NCBI RefSeq assembly: GCF_001510665.1 | Contig: NZ_LMTI01000005.1 | Coordinates: forward strand, 108,583 to 172,582 | Length of the DNA: 64,000 nt | Direction of reading: 5' to 3' | Source: Bacillus sp. FJAT-27445 | GTDB lineage: Bacteria; Bacillota; Bacilli; Bacillales; Cytobacillaceae | Shown here: in pieces, positions 42,169-50,812 of the stretch | How positions within the stretch are numbered: the stretch's first letter is position 1 | Layout: every line of letters starts with the position of its first letter | The notes under the pieces: model-generated | Seen by the model: only the letters and a program-made list of their open reading frames with translations | Told to the model about the DNA's origin: nothing | Databases searched by the model: none | Translations under genes and position numbers: made by a program

Positions 42169-42693
42169 ATGGACATTTCAATCAGGCAGGAAAAAGAATC
42201 GGACCATCAAGCTGTGGAAGAAGTGATTAAGCGGGCGTTCGCCGCAGTGGAAATCAGTGACAAGACAGAGCATCAGCTTGTAAAAAGGCTCCGTGGCTCC
42301 GAAGCATTCATCTCGGAACTCTCGCTTGTCGCGATCCATGAAGCGACTGGCGAACTGGTTGGACACATCCTTTTTACCAAAGCTCGAATTGGTGATGCCG
42401 AAACGCTCGCACTCGCACCGGTCTCTGTCCTCCCGGAGTACCAAAACCGTAGGATCGGCGGAGTTCTTGTAAATACGGGGCTGGAGGCGGCAAAGGAGCT
42501 GGGTTATATGTCTGCAATTGTCCTCGGCCACCCGGGCTATTACCCGAAATTCGGCTTTAAAAAAGCTTCATTTTGGGGAATCAAAGCGCCGTGGAACGTC
42601 CCGGACGAAGTCTTCATGGCACTGGAACTTCGTGAGGAATCTCTTGATGGGATATCCGGAACCGTTGAATATGCTGACTCGTTTAATCAGTAA
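42169..42693 (+). CDS. GNAT acetyltransferase (YhbS type)
   Basis: A 174-residue acetyltransferase. It has IRQEKESDHQAVEEVIKRAF at the start, the acetyl-CoA loop LAPVSVLPEYQNRRIGGVLVNTGLEAAK-like region (about 95 to 122; split here by family variation) and GHPGYYPKFGFKKAS, which marks COG3153/YhbS. Substrate unknown. ATG 42169 is chosen because AAAGGAGATG lies 7 bp upstream; the frame continues to 42139 without a site. Ends before a terminator shared with the convergent clpP gene. Confidence 0.88.
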   Translation: MDISIRQEKESDHQAVEEVIKRAFAAVEISDKTEHQLVKRLRGSEAFISELSLVAIHEATGELVGHILFTKARIGDAETLALAPVSVLPEYQNRRIGGVLVNTGLEAAKELGYMSAIVLGHPGYYPKFGFKKASFWGIKAPWNVPDEVFMALELREESLDGISGTVEYADSFNQ

Positions 42694-42750
42694 AACTTAG
42701 AGATGAGGCTTGAAACGGGTCCGATTTTTTAAAAAATGAGAATTTTTTTG

Positions 42751-42787
42751 AAAAGAACCCTTTCTAAAGTCCGGAAAGGGTTCTTTT
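42751..42787. terminator. Terminator between the acetyltransferase and clpP
   Basis: GAACCCTTTC, loop TAAAGTCCG, GAAAGGGTTC, then TTTT; A tract on the other side. Confidence 0.9.
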
Positions 42788-42835
42788 GTGGTTAAGCGGA
42801 ATGAACCTTGGGTCCCATCCGTCCAACTTAACCGC

Positions 42836-43417
42836 TCACGTTTTGCTGATGATCTTATCAATAATCCCGTACTCCAAAGCTTCCTCGGCACTCATGTAAA
42901 AATCACGGTCTGAATCCTTGGCGACTTTTTCAACAGGCTGGCCGGTGCGTTCGGAAATGATCCCGTTGACATGCTCGCGCAGTTTCAGGATGCGGCGTGC
43001 CGAAATTTCAATTTCGGTTGCCTGGCCACGGGCACCGCCGAGCGGCTGATGGATCATGATTTCGCTGTTCGGAAGGGCATATCGTTTTCCTTTCGTCCCG
43101 GCAAGGAGCAGCATCGCGCCAAATGAAGCGGCCATACCGATACAAATTGTGCGGATTTCCGGTTTGATGAGCTCCATCGTGTCAAAAATCGCAAACCCGG
43201 CGGACGTTGAACCGCCCGGACTGTTGATGTAGATGGAGATGTCCTTTTCTGGATTATCGGCCTCAAGGAACAGCAGCTGGGCAATCACGCTGTTCGCTAC
43301 CTGGTCGTTGATTTCGTCCCCGATAATGACAATCCGGTCCTTCAGTAGGCGCGAATAAATGTCATAGGACCGTTCGCCGCTGCCCGATTGTTCAATAACA
43401 TATGGTATTGGTGCCAA
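42836..43417 (-). CDS. clpP: ClpP-family serine protease (second ClpP paralogue)
   Basis: A 193-residue ClpP subunit. The catalytic Ser is in [11 protein letters not shown], the His in [12 protein letters not shown] and the Asp in KDSDRDFY. It resembles the housekeeping ClpP but has FGAMLLLAG for MGAFLLAAG and lacks the typical N-terminal MNLIPT start, so it is probably an extra paralogue (ClpP2 type); a genome search would confirm. Start is TTG with GGGAGGA about 6 bp upstream. It is 54 bp downstream of a sigma-factor-like gene on the same strand and probably co-transcribed with it. It would form a tetradecamer with ClpX or ClpC. Confidence 0.92.
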   Translation of the reverse strand: MAPIPYVIEQSGSGERSYDIYSRLLKDRIVIIGDEINDQVANSVIAQLLFLEADNPEKDISIYINSPGGSTSAGFAIFDTMELIKPEIRTICIGMAASFGAMLLLAGTKGKRYALPNSEIMIHQPLGGARGQATEIEISARRILKLREHVNGIISERTGQPVEKVAKDSDRDFYMSAEEALEYGIIDKIISKT

Positions 43418-43471
43418 TTGAAATCCTCCCTCATAGCGCGCGGCCAGCTGAAACCCATCGGCAAAAGGGGG

Positions 43472-44161
43472 TTACGCCGCCACGCAGTAAAATTCGAGAG
43501 ATGAACGGGAGTGCTTTTGCGGTGCCGGTTTTCGGAACTCCGCCAGCGAAGGGATTTTAGGAAGATTTTTTAGTAAAATGGCCGGGTCGCCCTGCTCGAG
43601 CGCTTCCGAAAATAATTCCTCCATGAGTTCCTTGTCTTCATCCAGCTGCAGGGGGGCGACAGCATGGAGATGCCTTTCCTTTTCCAACCGGTTCTTTGCC
43701 CGGTGAAGAAGGGACTTTACCGCCATTTCCGAAGTATCCATGAGGTCCGCGATTTCGCTCGCCTGGTAACGGAAGCCTTCTTTCAAAAGGAACATGACCG
43801 CTTGCTTCGGAGTTAGCTTTTCAAGTAAAACCTTCACTGCATCAAGCCTTCCATCAATTAGTCCGCGCTCCTTTTCAGCCGCATCCACGGGAACACCGAC
43901 AATCTCATGCCGCCCCTTCCTGGCAAGATCAATCCAGTGATGGTAGGCGATTTTTTTCAAAAGGGGAGTGGATAACTGGCAAGGCGAGTAATGCTCCATT
44001 CCCTTGAGGACAGCCGCCTGAAAAAGGTCATCGGCCTCCCAATGGTCTTTTGCAAGAAAGCGGCAATACTTCTGCAGGGAATCGCACAGCCTTTGAAGCC
44101 GCTCTTCTTCAATCTCAACAAAGAATTTCTCCTCCGCTGGCGTGTTCTTGCTGGCAACCAT
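43472..44161 (-). CDS. ECF-like RNA polymerase sigma factor with a C-terminal VAA
   Basis: A 229-residue sigma factor. Region 2 covers about residues 20 to 85 (LAKDHWEADDLFQAAVLKGMEHY, split over the conserved core), and region 4 about 110 to 165 (LTPKQAVMFLLKEGFRYQAS, then EIADLMDTSEMAVKSLLHRAKNRL). About 60 further residues form an extension ending LEFYCVAA. Terminal AA, and in particular the LAA of ssrA tags, is recognised by ClpX, so this tail may be a degron. AAAGGAGTGACG precedes ATG 44161. The clpP paralogue follows 54 bp downstream. No anti-sigma gene is adjacent. Confidence 0.85.
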   Translation of the reverse strand: MVASKNTPAEEKFFVEIEEERLQRLCDSLQKYCRFLAKDHWEADDLFQAAVLKGMEHYSPCQLSTPLLKKIAYHHWIDLARKGRHEIVGVPVDAAEKERGLIDGRLDAVKVLLEKLTPKQAVMFLLKEGFRYQASEIADLMDTSEMAVKSLLHRAKNRLEKERHLHAVAPLQLDEDKELMEELFSEALEQGDPAILLKNLPKIPSLAEFRKPAPQKHSRSSLEFYCVAA

Positions 44162-44440
44162 ACATCGTCACTCCTTTTTGCCTCTCTTCCCTCTATAACG
44201 GCGGGGGACTTCGAAAAGATACGGGCAAGTTGATTTAATTTAATTTATTTTACCACTTCCTCTTTGGATACCTGAAATTTACGGGGACTGTTACGTTTTT
44301 AAAAAAGAAACCCCTTATTTGGCTTTTAAAAGTAAAAAAGGGGAAAATGGAATAAGGGAATACAAAGGAATTTTGGCAATAGAAAGAGCGTTTGCAAAAA
44401 ACAGGGTCCGCTTAGCGCGGCGAGAAATGGGAGGAGAAAA

Positions 44441-45817
44441 ATGGAGTACCGCATTGAAAAAGATACACTTGGCGAAGTAAAGGTCCCGATTGACAAGCAT
44501 TGGGGTGCTCAGACGCAAAGGAGCCTTGAGAATTTTAAAATCAGCACGGAAAAAGTGCCGCCAGATCTCATTTACAGCCTGGCTACCGTCAAGCTTGCGG
44601 CGGCAGTCGTGAACAACGCGGCAGGAAAGCTTTCGGATGAAAAGAAGGATGCGATTGTCCACGTATCCGCGGAAATCCTTGAAGGGAAATATGACAGCCA
44701 TTTCCCGCTTGCCGTTTGGCAGACAGGCAGCGGCACGCAGACAAACATGAACGTCAACGAAGTCATCGCGAACCGGGCAAACGCACTGCTTGAAAGTGAA
44801 GGCAGCATTACAAGAATCCACCCGAATGACGATGTGAACATGTCGCAAAGCTCAAACGATACCTTCCCTACAGCGATGCACATCGCGGCGTACGGAAAAG
44901 TTGTTTCGTCGCTATTGCCCGCGGTTGAAAGGCTTGCTGAAACCTTCCGCCAAAAGGAAAAGGATTATGAGAGCCTTATTAAAATTGGGCGCACCCATCT
45001 CCAGGACGCGACCCCGCTAACTTTAGGACAGGAAATCAGCGGCTGGCGGACGATGCTTGAAAAAAGCGCGGCAATGATTAAGGAAGCGAGCAAAAGCCTG
45101 CTTGATTTGGCAATCGGCGGGACAGCGGTCGGAACAGGCATAAATGCCGCTCCGGATTTTGGCGGCCAGGTAGCTGAGGTTATATCAGGGGTTACCGGCC
45201 ATTCGTTCCGTTCTTCCGCCAACAAGTTCCATGCGCTGACGAGCCATGATGAGCTCGTATACGTCCATGGCGCGATGAAGGCCCTTGCTGCTGACCTGAT
45301 GAAAATTGCCAACGATGTCAGATGGCTTGCGAGCGGGCCGAGGAGCGGAATCGGTGAAATCACCATCCCGGCAAATGAACCGGGGAGCTCCATCATGCCC
45401 GGAAAGGTGAATCCGACCCAAAGCGAGGCGCTGACAATGGCGATCTGCCAGGTATTCGGGAACGACGCAACGATTGGCTTTGCCGCCAGTCAGGGGAATT
45501 TTGAGTTGAATGTCTTCAAGCCGGTCATCATTCATAACTTCCTTCAATCGGTAAGGCTTCTCGCCGATGGAATGGACTCTTTCAATAATAATTGCGCGAT
45601 GGGCATCACAGCGAATGAAACAGCTATAAAGGCGCAAATGGAACGCTCGCTCATGCTCGTGACAGCGCTCAATCCGCACATCGGCTATGAAAAAGCCGCG
45701 CTGATCGCCAAGCTTGCTTTCAACGAAAACTTGAGCCTAAAAGATGCGGCCATCAAATCCGGATATCTGACCGAAAAGGAGTTCGACGAATGGGTACGCC
45801 CGGAGAATATGGTCTAA
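44441..45817 (+). CDS. fumC: Class II fumarate hydratase
   Basis: A 458-residue iron-independent fumarase of the TCA cycle, interconverting fumarate and malate. It carries the superfamily signature [12 protein letters not shown] and the conserved [11 protein letters not shown] and [16 protein letters not shown] segments. It begins [16 protein letters not shown], as in FumC. GGGAGGAG precedes the ATG. Monocistronic; aspartase or argininosuccinate lyase are excluded by the motif detail ([10 protein letters not shown] and [11 protein letters not shown]). Confidence 0.95.
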   Translation: MEYRIEKDTLGEVKVPIDKHWGAQTQRSLENFKISTEKVPPDLIYSLATVKLAAAVVNNAAGKLSDEKKDAIVHVSAEILEGKYDSHFPLAVWQTGSGTQTNMNVNEVIANRANALLESEGSITRIHPNDDVNMSQSSNDTFPTAMHIAAYGKVVSSLLPAVERLAETFRQKEKDYESLIKIGRTHLQDATPLTLGQEISGWRTMLEKSAAMIKEASKSLLDLAIGGTAVGTGINAAPDFGGQVAEVISGVTGHSFRSSANKFHALTSHDELVYVHGAMKALAADLMKIANDVRWLASGPRSGIGEITIPANEPGSSIMPGKVNPTQSEALTMAICQVFGNDATIGFAASQGNFELNVFKPVIIHNFLQSVRLLADGMDSFNNNCAMGITANETAIKAQMERSLMLVTALNPHIGYEKAALIAKLAFNENLSLKDAAIKSGYLTEKEFDEWVRPENMV

Positions 45818-46190
45818 AGGAGAGTTCGGGTGGCCGGTTTTTAGAAGGGCATTGTTCAACTGATTCAGTATGGAACCTTTGAATGCAAAATGCCCCCTCA
45901 ATAATAAGGAGGCATCCTGCTATTGGCTGGGCTGGCCGGAGTCGCACCGGCTCGCCGGGACAAGCGTGTTGCCCGGCACTGGAACCCAACGATAAAATGC
46001 GAACAATGTCACTCCCTGAATAATTTTGTTTCACAGGGTGTTTCACAGGTGGATTCCATCTCCCAGGCTGATATCCTGCGGCACTATCTAGTTTGGACAA
46101 TCGCCGTTCCATTATTCAGATTCATGCAGGGAAATTTTGCATAGAAACAACAGAGCCGCAAACACTAACCAAAAAGGGAGGGGATTGGAC
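45818..46190. other. Intergenic region after fumC with no credible gene
   Basis: About 370 bp. Short inverted blocks occur (GCCGG/CCGGC near 45945; GCCCCCTC/GAGGCA-like near 45892), but no terminator with a T tract is clear. Plus-strand and minus-strand open frames exist yet lack ribosome sites and recognisable motifs. The purine-rich GGGAGGGG near its end is the site for the next gene. Confidence 0.5.
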
Positions 46191-46433
46191 ATGAGAGTAT
46201 GCCCGGTCTGCAACGGACTAAAAAAAGTCGATGTGAACTGCGAGAACTGCACCAACTTAATGGAGGAAAAGGGGAGGTATATGGACTACTTCGACGACTA
46301 CAGCCCCTACATGCCAATCGATCAGATGAAACTCGAGGACGGCATACCCGACGACCACAAAAACCGCCAATGCCCCCACCTCTACCGCTGCCCAGCCTGC
46401 GGGACCGATAGCGTCATCCTGATAGGAGAATAG
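46191..46433 (+). CDS. Small zinc-ribbon protein, 80 aa
   Basis: An 80-residue cytosolic protein with four paired cysteine knuckles: CPVCNGLKKV and CENCTN at the N-terminus, and CPHLYRCPACG near the C-terminus, with an acidic tyrosine-rich middle (YMDYFDDYSPYMPIDQ). This suggests two zinc ribbons or one folded treble clef. AGGGAGGGGATT lies before the ATG. Family unrecognised; DnaJ-type zinc-finger resemblance is superficial. Single gene, after which a terminator shared with msmX lies at 46545. Confidence 0.72.
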   Translation: MRVCPVCNGLKKVDVNCENCTNLMEEKGRYMDYFDDYSPYMPIDQMKLEDGIPDDHKNRQCPHLYRCPACGTDSVILIGE

Positions 46434-46544
46434 CCTTTTTTGAAAATGAACCCTGTCTTTCTGATGCCAAACGGCTCATTCAGAGGCAGGGAATGGAGAC
46501 ACAAAAAGCTTTCAATTAACCCAAAATTAGAAAATTATAATCAA

Positions 46545-46584
46545 AAGAGAGCACCGCCCCTTTTGGGTGATGCTCTCTGTTTTT
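46545..46584. terminator. Terminator shared with convergent msmX
   Basis: GAGAGCA and TGCTCTC form the stem, with an inner CCC/GGG pairing, followed by TTTTT on the plus strand and a T-rich run on the minus strand. Confidence 0.85.
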
Positions 46585-46615
46585 ACTAATAATTAGTTTT
46601 GGAAGCCGACGCTAT

Positions 46616-47728
46616 TTATTGCTCTCCGGCAGGACGGATGCGCAGCTCGTTTTCAACATCGAAGAAGTGGACCTTGTTCATGTCGAAAGCAAGATCAATC
46701 TTGTCGTTCGGATGGATATCGGAGCGGGAATCAACCCTAGCCACGAAATCCTGGCCGCCAAGGGTTGAATAGATCATTGTCTCGGCGCCGGTCAACTCGG
46801 AAACATCGACAGTCGCAGTAATTTTCGAGCCAGATGAAGCATCGATGAAAACAGGCTCATCATGGATGTCTTCAGGACGAACGCCGAGTACGATTGGCTT
46901 CCCTACATACCCTTGTTCGCGAAGGTATTTCATTTTGCCCTCCGGAACGGCAATCGATACATCCGCGATAACAAATTTGCCATCTTCCAGTGTCCCGCGG
47001 AAGAAGTTCATCGCAGGGGATCCGATAAACCCGCCAACAAACACATTCGCAGGCTTTTCGTAAACCTCTTTTGGAGAACCAACCTGTTGGATCAAGCCAT
47101 CCTTCATAACAACAAGGCGGGTCGCCATTGTCATCGCTTCGGTCTGGTCGTGGGTCACGTAAATAGTCGTTGTATCAAGGCGGCGGTGAAGCTTGGCGAT
47201 TTCCGCGCGCATCTGGACGCGAAGCTTCGCATCAAGGTTGGAAAGCGGCTCGTCCATCAGGAACACTTTCGCGTCACGGACGATCGCGCGGCCAAGGGCG
47301 ACACGCTGGCGCTGACCCCCGGAAAGAGCCTTCGGTTTACGGCTTAAATATGTTTCAAGGCCAAGGATTTTCGCGGCCTCTTTTACTTTCTTGTCAATTT
47401 CAGCCTTCGGAATCTTGCGGAGTTTCAAACCGAATGCCATATTGTCATAAACAGTCATGTGCGGGTAAAGGGCGTAGTTCTGGAATACCATTGCGATATC
47501 GCGGTCTTTTGGCGCAACGTCATTGACCCTTTTCCCATCAATATAAAAGTCGCCCTTTGTAATTTCCTCAAGGCCGGCAATCATCCTCAATGTCGTGGAC
47601 TTTCCGCAGCCGGACGGTCCGACGAAAACGATGAATTCCTTATCCTTAATATGAAGATTGAAATCTTCAACCGCTGTCACTTTGTTGTCGTACACTTTAT
47701 AAATGTGATCGAGAATTAACTCTGCCAT
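46616..47728 (-). CDS. msmX: MsmX, shared ATPase of carbohydrate ABC importers
   Basis: A 370-residue ABC ATPase. Walker A is GPSGCGKST, the signature [13 protein letters not shown], Walker [13 protein letters not shown]. The C-terminal OB-fold regulatory domain (from about residue 240; [25 protein letters not shown]) is that of UgpC/MalK/MsmX proteins. In Bacillus MsmX energises several different sugar importers, which fits its solitary position without permease genes. GGAGG precedes ATG 47728. A PucR-type gene lies just upstream on the same strand, as yxkF lies beside msmX in B. subtilis. Confidence 0.94.
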   Translation of the reverse strand: MAELILDHIYKVYDNKVTAVEDFNLHIKDKEFIVFVGPSGCGKSTTLRMIAGLEEITKGDFYIDGKRVNDVAPKDRDIAMVFQNYALYPHMTVYDNMAFGLKLRKIPKAEIDKKVKEAAKILGLETYLSRKPKALSGGQRQRVALGRAIVRDAKVFLMDEPLSNLDAKLRVQMRAEIAKLHRRLDTTTIYVTHDQTEAMTMATRLVVMKDGLIQQVGSPKEVYEKPANVFVGGFIGSPAMNFFRGTLEDGKFVIADVSIAVPEGKMKYLREQGYVGKPIVLGVRPEDIHDEPVFIDASSGSKITATVDVSELTGAETMIYSTLGGQDFVARVDSRSDIHPNDKIDLAFDMNKVHFFDVENELRIRPAGEQ

Positions 47729-47845
47729 GTTTGAATCCTCCTATAATAAAAAATCTCTTGCTTTAAGTGTACGTGAAACGGCGAAAAAACCATATGGACA
47801 GCCTGCACAAAGATAAGCGTCCTGTTTTTGGGCAATGTGCATGGG

Positions 47846-47881
47846 TGAAGCAGTGAAGCAGGGGACGTTTCTACTGCTTCA
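47846..47881. repeat. Dispersed palindromic element GAAGCAG...GGGGACGTTTC
   Basis: TGAAGCAG and CTGCTTCA flank a centre with AGGGGACGTTTCTA. The same GGGGACGTTTC core with flanking GAAGC or GAGGC arms occurs at 55497-55607. It lies in the gap between msmX and the PucR-type gene. Confidence 0.7.
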
Positions 47882-47891
47882 TCGGAAAACA

Positions 47892-47923
47892 AAAAGACCG
47901 CCAGATGTGGTTGGCGGCCTTTA
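47892..47923 (-). terminator. Terminator of the PucR-type gene
   Basis: On the minus strand AAAGGCCGCCA, loop ACCACATC, TGGCGGTCTTT, then TTG. It overlaps the stop codon at 47921. Confidence 0.8.
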
Positions 47924-48829
47924 GCTTGTTCCCCGGTCTCTTTCATATAAAAGGCAGGCAAGGTAAACGGTGAAGGCGGAGTGGAAATCCTTCAGGCTGA
48001 CTCCTGTCTTATCGGCGAATTTATCGACCCGGTATTGGAGCGTGTTGCGGTGGATGTACAGTTTTTTTGCGGCAAGGCTCGCATTCGACCCATTTTCGAG
48101 AAATCCCTTTACCGTTGTGAACATCTCGTCGTCACTAATGAACGCCTCCGCGAAAACAGTGTTCAACGCTTCGGCAAGCGGCCCGGGCAGCAGTGACGCG
48201 ACATAGGCAGGAAAAACCTTTTCAAATGTGTAATAACCTTCCGGAGGAATGTTCTTTTTCGCAAAATCAAAATAGTTCCGCTCCTCCCTGAATTGGCCTG
48301 GCAGCTCATCGGAAGTTGTTAACTGCCTTCCAATATAAATCTTCGTTTTTATGTAAAAGTCGCTTTCAAACGCATCTGCCATCGAAGCAATGTCCCGCTC
48401 GTCTAGTGAAAATGCGCCACGTTCAATCGCTAGAGCCCTTTCCGAGCTTTCCCAAAGAATAAGGATTTCTTCAGGAAAAAATCCCTTGATTGCCGTTTCA
48501 AGCTCCTCGCGGTTATGGTTTTCCCCAAGGAACTCAAACTGAATGAGCCGGATAGGTTCCCCTTCATAGCCGGCAGGCGGTTCAGCGCCTTCAAAAAGGT
48601 ATTCCTTCCATTGCCGCGGCAGGGGAGGAAGATTTTCAGACGGCGCCTCTGCCTGGACATATATCGCCCCCAGAAGGTCCAGCTCCTTTTGGTTGAGCAT
48701 TTCCTCGGGAATGAACATCCAGTTCCTCTCGGCTTCATTATGGAAAATATAAAATTTTTCTTGTCCCGGTACAGGCGGTTGCTCCGTAATAAAGGCTCCC
48801 GGGTAAAGCGTAATCAGCTTTTCGAACAT
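47921..48829 (-). CDS. PucR/CdaR-type helix-turn-helix regulator
   Basis: A 302-residue protein. The C-terminus has the PucR-family HTH (NASLAAKKLYIHRNTLQYRV, residues about 255 to 275). The middle (about 130 to 230) is a degenerate GGDEF-like region; the first 120 residues show no recognised domain. The start ATG 48829 has a weak GGAG on the minus strand. Resemblance in size and position to B. subtilis YxkF, next to msmX, suggests a conserved pair. It may regulate sugar uptake; the effector is unknown. Confidence 0.82.
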   Translation of the reverse strand: MFEKLITLYPGAFITEQPPVPGQEKFYIFHNEAERNWMFIPEEMLNQKELDLLGAIYVQAEAPSENLPPLPRQWKEYLFEGAEPPAGYEGEPIRLIQFEFLGENHNREELETAIKGFFPEEILILWESSERALAIERGAFSLDERDIASMADAFESDFYIKTKIYIGRQLTTSDELPGQFREERNYFDFAKKNIPPEGYYTFEKVFPAYVASLLPGPLAEALNTVFAEAFISDDEMFTTVKGFLENGSNASLAAKKLYIHRNTLQYRVDKFADKTGVSLKDFHSAFTVYLACLLYERDRGTS

Positions 48830-48914
48830 AATCGTTCTCCTATTTTTAAAAATTCGTCTAACTCAATTATAGCAATGAACCGGTAAAATGCTAAAATGCC
48901 GGGCGCGCCCGGCA

Positions 48915-49127
48915 CTAGCGATCATACACATGAAAAAGCATCAATTCGTGAACCTTGCTTTCCACGTCAGCCTTTTCAGAGTCATCCGGGATATGAAGTT
49001 GCCATTCAATTTTCCCATCTTGAAGATAGCGGCCCGTACGTTTCAGCTTTTTGTAAAAGAACGAAAACTCCCAGCCGGGAATGTCCGTGTTTTTGTACAG
49101 TGGCTTGTATTGAAAATGTGTCAGCAA
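48915..49127 (-). CDS. yheE: YheE-like small protein (DUF5342 type)
   Basis: A 70-residue protein: THFQYKPLYKNTDIPGWEFS, KRTGRYLQDGKIEWQLHIP and KVHELMLFHVYDR. The pattern resembles B. subtilis YheE as I remember it. TTG 49127 is chosen because GGGGGG lies about 7 bp upstream; the frame extends to 49160 without better evidence. Position in the yhe-like region agrees. Function unknown; the protein is soluble and rich in aromatic residues. Confidence 0.7.
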   Translation of the reverse strand: MLTHFQYKPLYKNTDIPGWEFSFFYKKLKRTGRYLQDGKIEWQLHIPDDSEKADVESKVHELMLFHVYDR

Positions 49128-49214
49128 TGAGAATCCCCCCGACTCAATTGTAGCGTACAACCGGGAAAGGAGCGAGGAGAAAGCGAGTAAGCCACCTTGT
49201 TAGTGCGGCCCTGC

Positions 49215-49508
49215 CTATCCAATCATCCTGTTTAAAAAACCAATAACCCATACAAGAACCGCCGTTACAGCAATGACAGAAAACAGCATTTTCACCGGAG
49301 CTGCCTTCCATCCGGAACGCAAAGGGGGAAGGGCGTGCAGCGCGAAAGTTGCCAGAAATACAGCCAGTGGGACCCAATCAAGAAATGACTCACGGTGAGA
49401 ACCATCCAGAGCATTTGAAATCGTCTGCGCAAAAAAGTAAAAAAACGAACCCGCATGGGCTGCGCAAGCTACAAGAAATAGCGGCAGTGACCGCTTATTT
49501 TTAAACAT
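49215..49508 (-). CDS. Small membrane protein with three helices, 97 aa
   Basis: A 97-residue hydrophobic protein: helix 1 at about residues 8 to 28 ([20 protein letters not shown]), helix 2 near 43 to 62, helix 3 at 72 to 92 ([19 protein letters not shown]). ATG 49508 has GGAG upstream on the minus strand (GGAGCCG near 49515). No family recognised. It stands alone between yheE and the divergent SEC-C gene. Confidence 0.75.
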   Translation of the reverse strand: MFKNKRSLPLFLVACAAHAGSFFYFFAQTISNALDGSHRESFLDWVPLAVFLATFALHALPPLRSGWKAAPVKMLFSVIAVTAVLVWVIGFLNRMIG

Positions 49509-49634
49509 GAAAATCGGCTCCTTCGAAATAGCATTTTTTCTATAGTATGTAATGAATTATACGCCGTACCCGGGAAAACAGTTTGTTTTTTCGGTATAAT
49601 GAAACTAAATGTCCAACTACTTATGAGGTGTAAA

Positions 49635-50795
49635 ATGCAATTTACTACGAAGATAGAACCATTTTTGAAGACACAGGATCCTTTCCTTCTTGATTTTATT
49701 ATGAATATGGTACGGGATTATCCTGGGATGCCAGAACAGTGGGCCACAACCCTATTCGAAAGGGCTTTGGAATCGGAGCAAAATGCCGATATTATCCTGT
49801 CCAATACGAAAAATTTTCCGTTGGCTGATGATTCAATTGATATCTTATTAAACGGGTTGAAAAGAGGAGGTCCATCGGCAAGTTATTTTAAACATTCCCT
49901 TTATCAAATTAATACCGAATCCGCTCTTGAAAAGAGGCGTGAACTGGGGCCTTATTTGCCTGATGAAATGTGGAAGACATTTGATTTCATTGTGAATGCC
50001 GAAGATGAGCATGAAATGTGGGAAGCATATGCCGAAATTTTGGCTGAATTGGACCGAGGCGGGAACAATATTCTCCTCCATTCGAGGGCTAAACGGATGG
50101 CAGAAGCCATGCTGGAAAGAGGATGGATGGACGAAAGTGAAATCAAAGCTGTCCTTACCGGGAATGCGGAAAAAGATATCCAGCATACTTCTTGGGGAAT
50201 GCTGGCCTCCTACATGGCGGCGAAACTAAAGTTGAAGGAATACATTCCATTAATAGCTAAACTTCTGGCCAGTGATGATTACAGTGTACAGGAAGAGGCC
50301 AGCGATGCCCTAATCGCATATCAATCAGATGATGTTATTGAAGCCGTTGTACCTTATTTACATCACAAAGATGCCATTATTTATGCTGCTTCAGTTTTAG
50401 CAAATCTAAAAACCGATCTCTCGTTAAAAACCTTAAAAGAACACTACAAGCTCGCCGGTATCGAGGATAAGGAATTCTTTTTCGAGGCGCTTTGCCATTC
50501 ACTGTCCCCAGAGGCACTTCCTGAAATTCAAGATTTCATGGAAAACGGCCCGGATGGGATGGTTGTTGAGTATGAATTGAATCTGCTTGGCTACCATGTG
50601 ATGACGGGTATCCCTTCTCCTTACGTTAATACTTGGAGAAAGATTCTTGTAGAACGAGAGCAATTATTTGGAGAAATTGAAAGAAATAAAAAGGAAAAAA
50701 GCCCACAAGAGGCAAGAATAAGTGAAAAAATTGGCAGGAACGACCCTTGTCCGTGCGGTAGCGGTAAAAAATACAAAAAATGCTGCGGGATGTAA
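49635..50795 (+). CDS. HEAT-repeat-like protein with C-terminal SEC-C metal motif
   Basis: A 386-residue cytosolic protein. Residues about 20 to 330 are mostly helical with HEAT-like pairs ([20 protein letters not shown], then [20 protein letters not shown]). The C-terminus is a SEC-C motif, [20 protein letters not shown], the zinc-binding tail known from SecA. ATG 49635 is chosen because GAGGTG lies 4 bp upstream. recQ starts 17 bp after its stop, so the two may be one operon. Role unknown; possible scaffold or adaptor. Confidence 0.8.
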   Translation: MQFTTKIEPFLKTQDPFLLDFIMNMVRDYPGMPEQWATTLFERALESEQNADIILSNTKNFPLADDSIDILLNGLKRGGPSASYFKHSLYQINTESALEKRRELGPYLPDEMWKTFDFIVNAEDEHEMWEAYAEILAELDRGGNNILLHSRAKRMAEAMLERGWMDESEIKAVLTGNAEKDIQHTSWGMLASYMAAKLKLKEYIPLIAKLLASDDYSVQEEASDALIAYQSDDVIEAVVPYLHHKDAIIYAASVLANLKTDLSLKTLKEHYKLAGIEDKEFFFEALCHSLSPEALPEIQDFMENGPDGMVVEYELNLLGYHVMTGIPSPYVNTWRKILVEREQLFGEIERNKKEKSPQEARISEKIGRNDPCPCGSGKKYKKCCGM

Positions 50796-50812
50796 AAGGA
50801 GGCCCTAAACTG

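Noticed and set aside
45930-46000. tRNA-like fold near GCCGGAGTCGCACCGGC
   Set aside because: No T-loop GTTCGA box or acceptor stem of the right length is present.
45753-46112. Minus-strand open frame of 119 codons after fumC
   Set aside because: Overlaps the 3' end of fumC, has no ribosome site and no recognisable motif.
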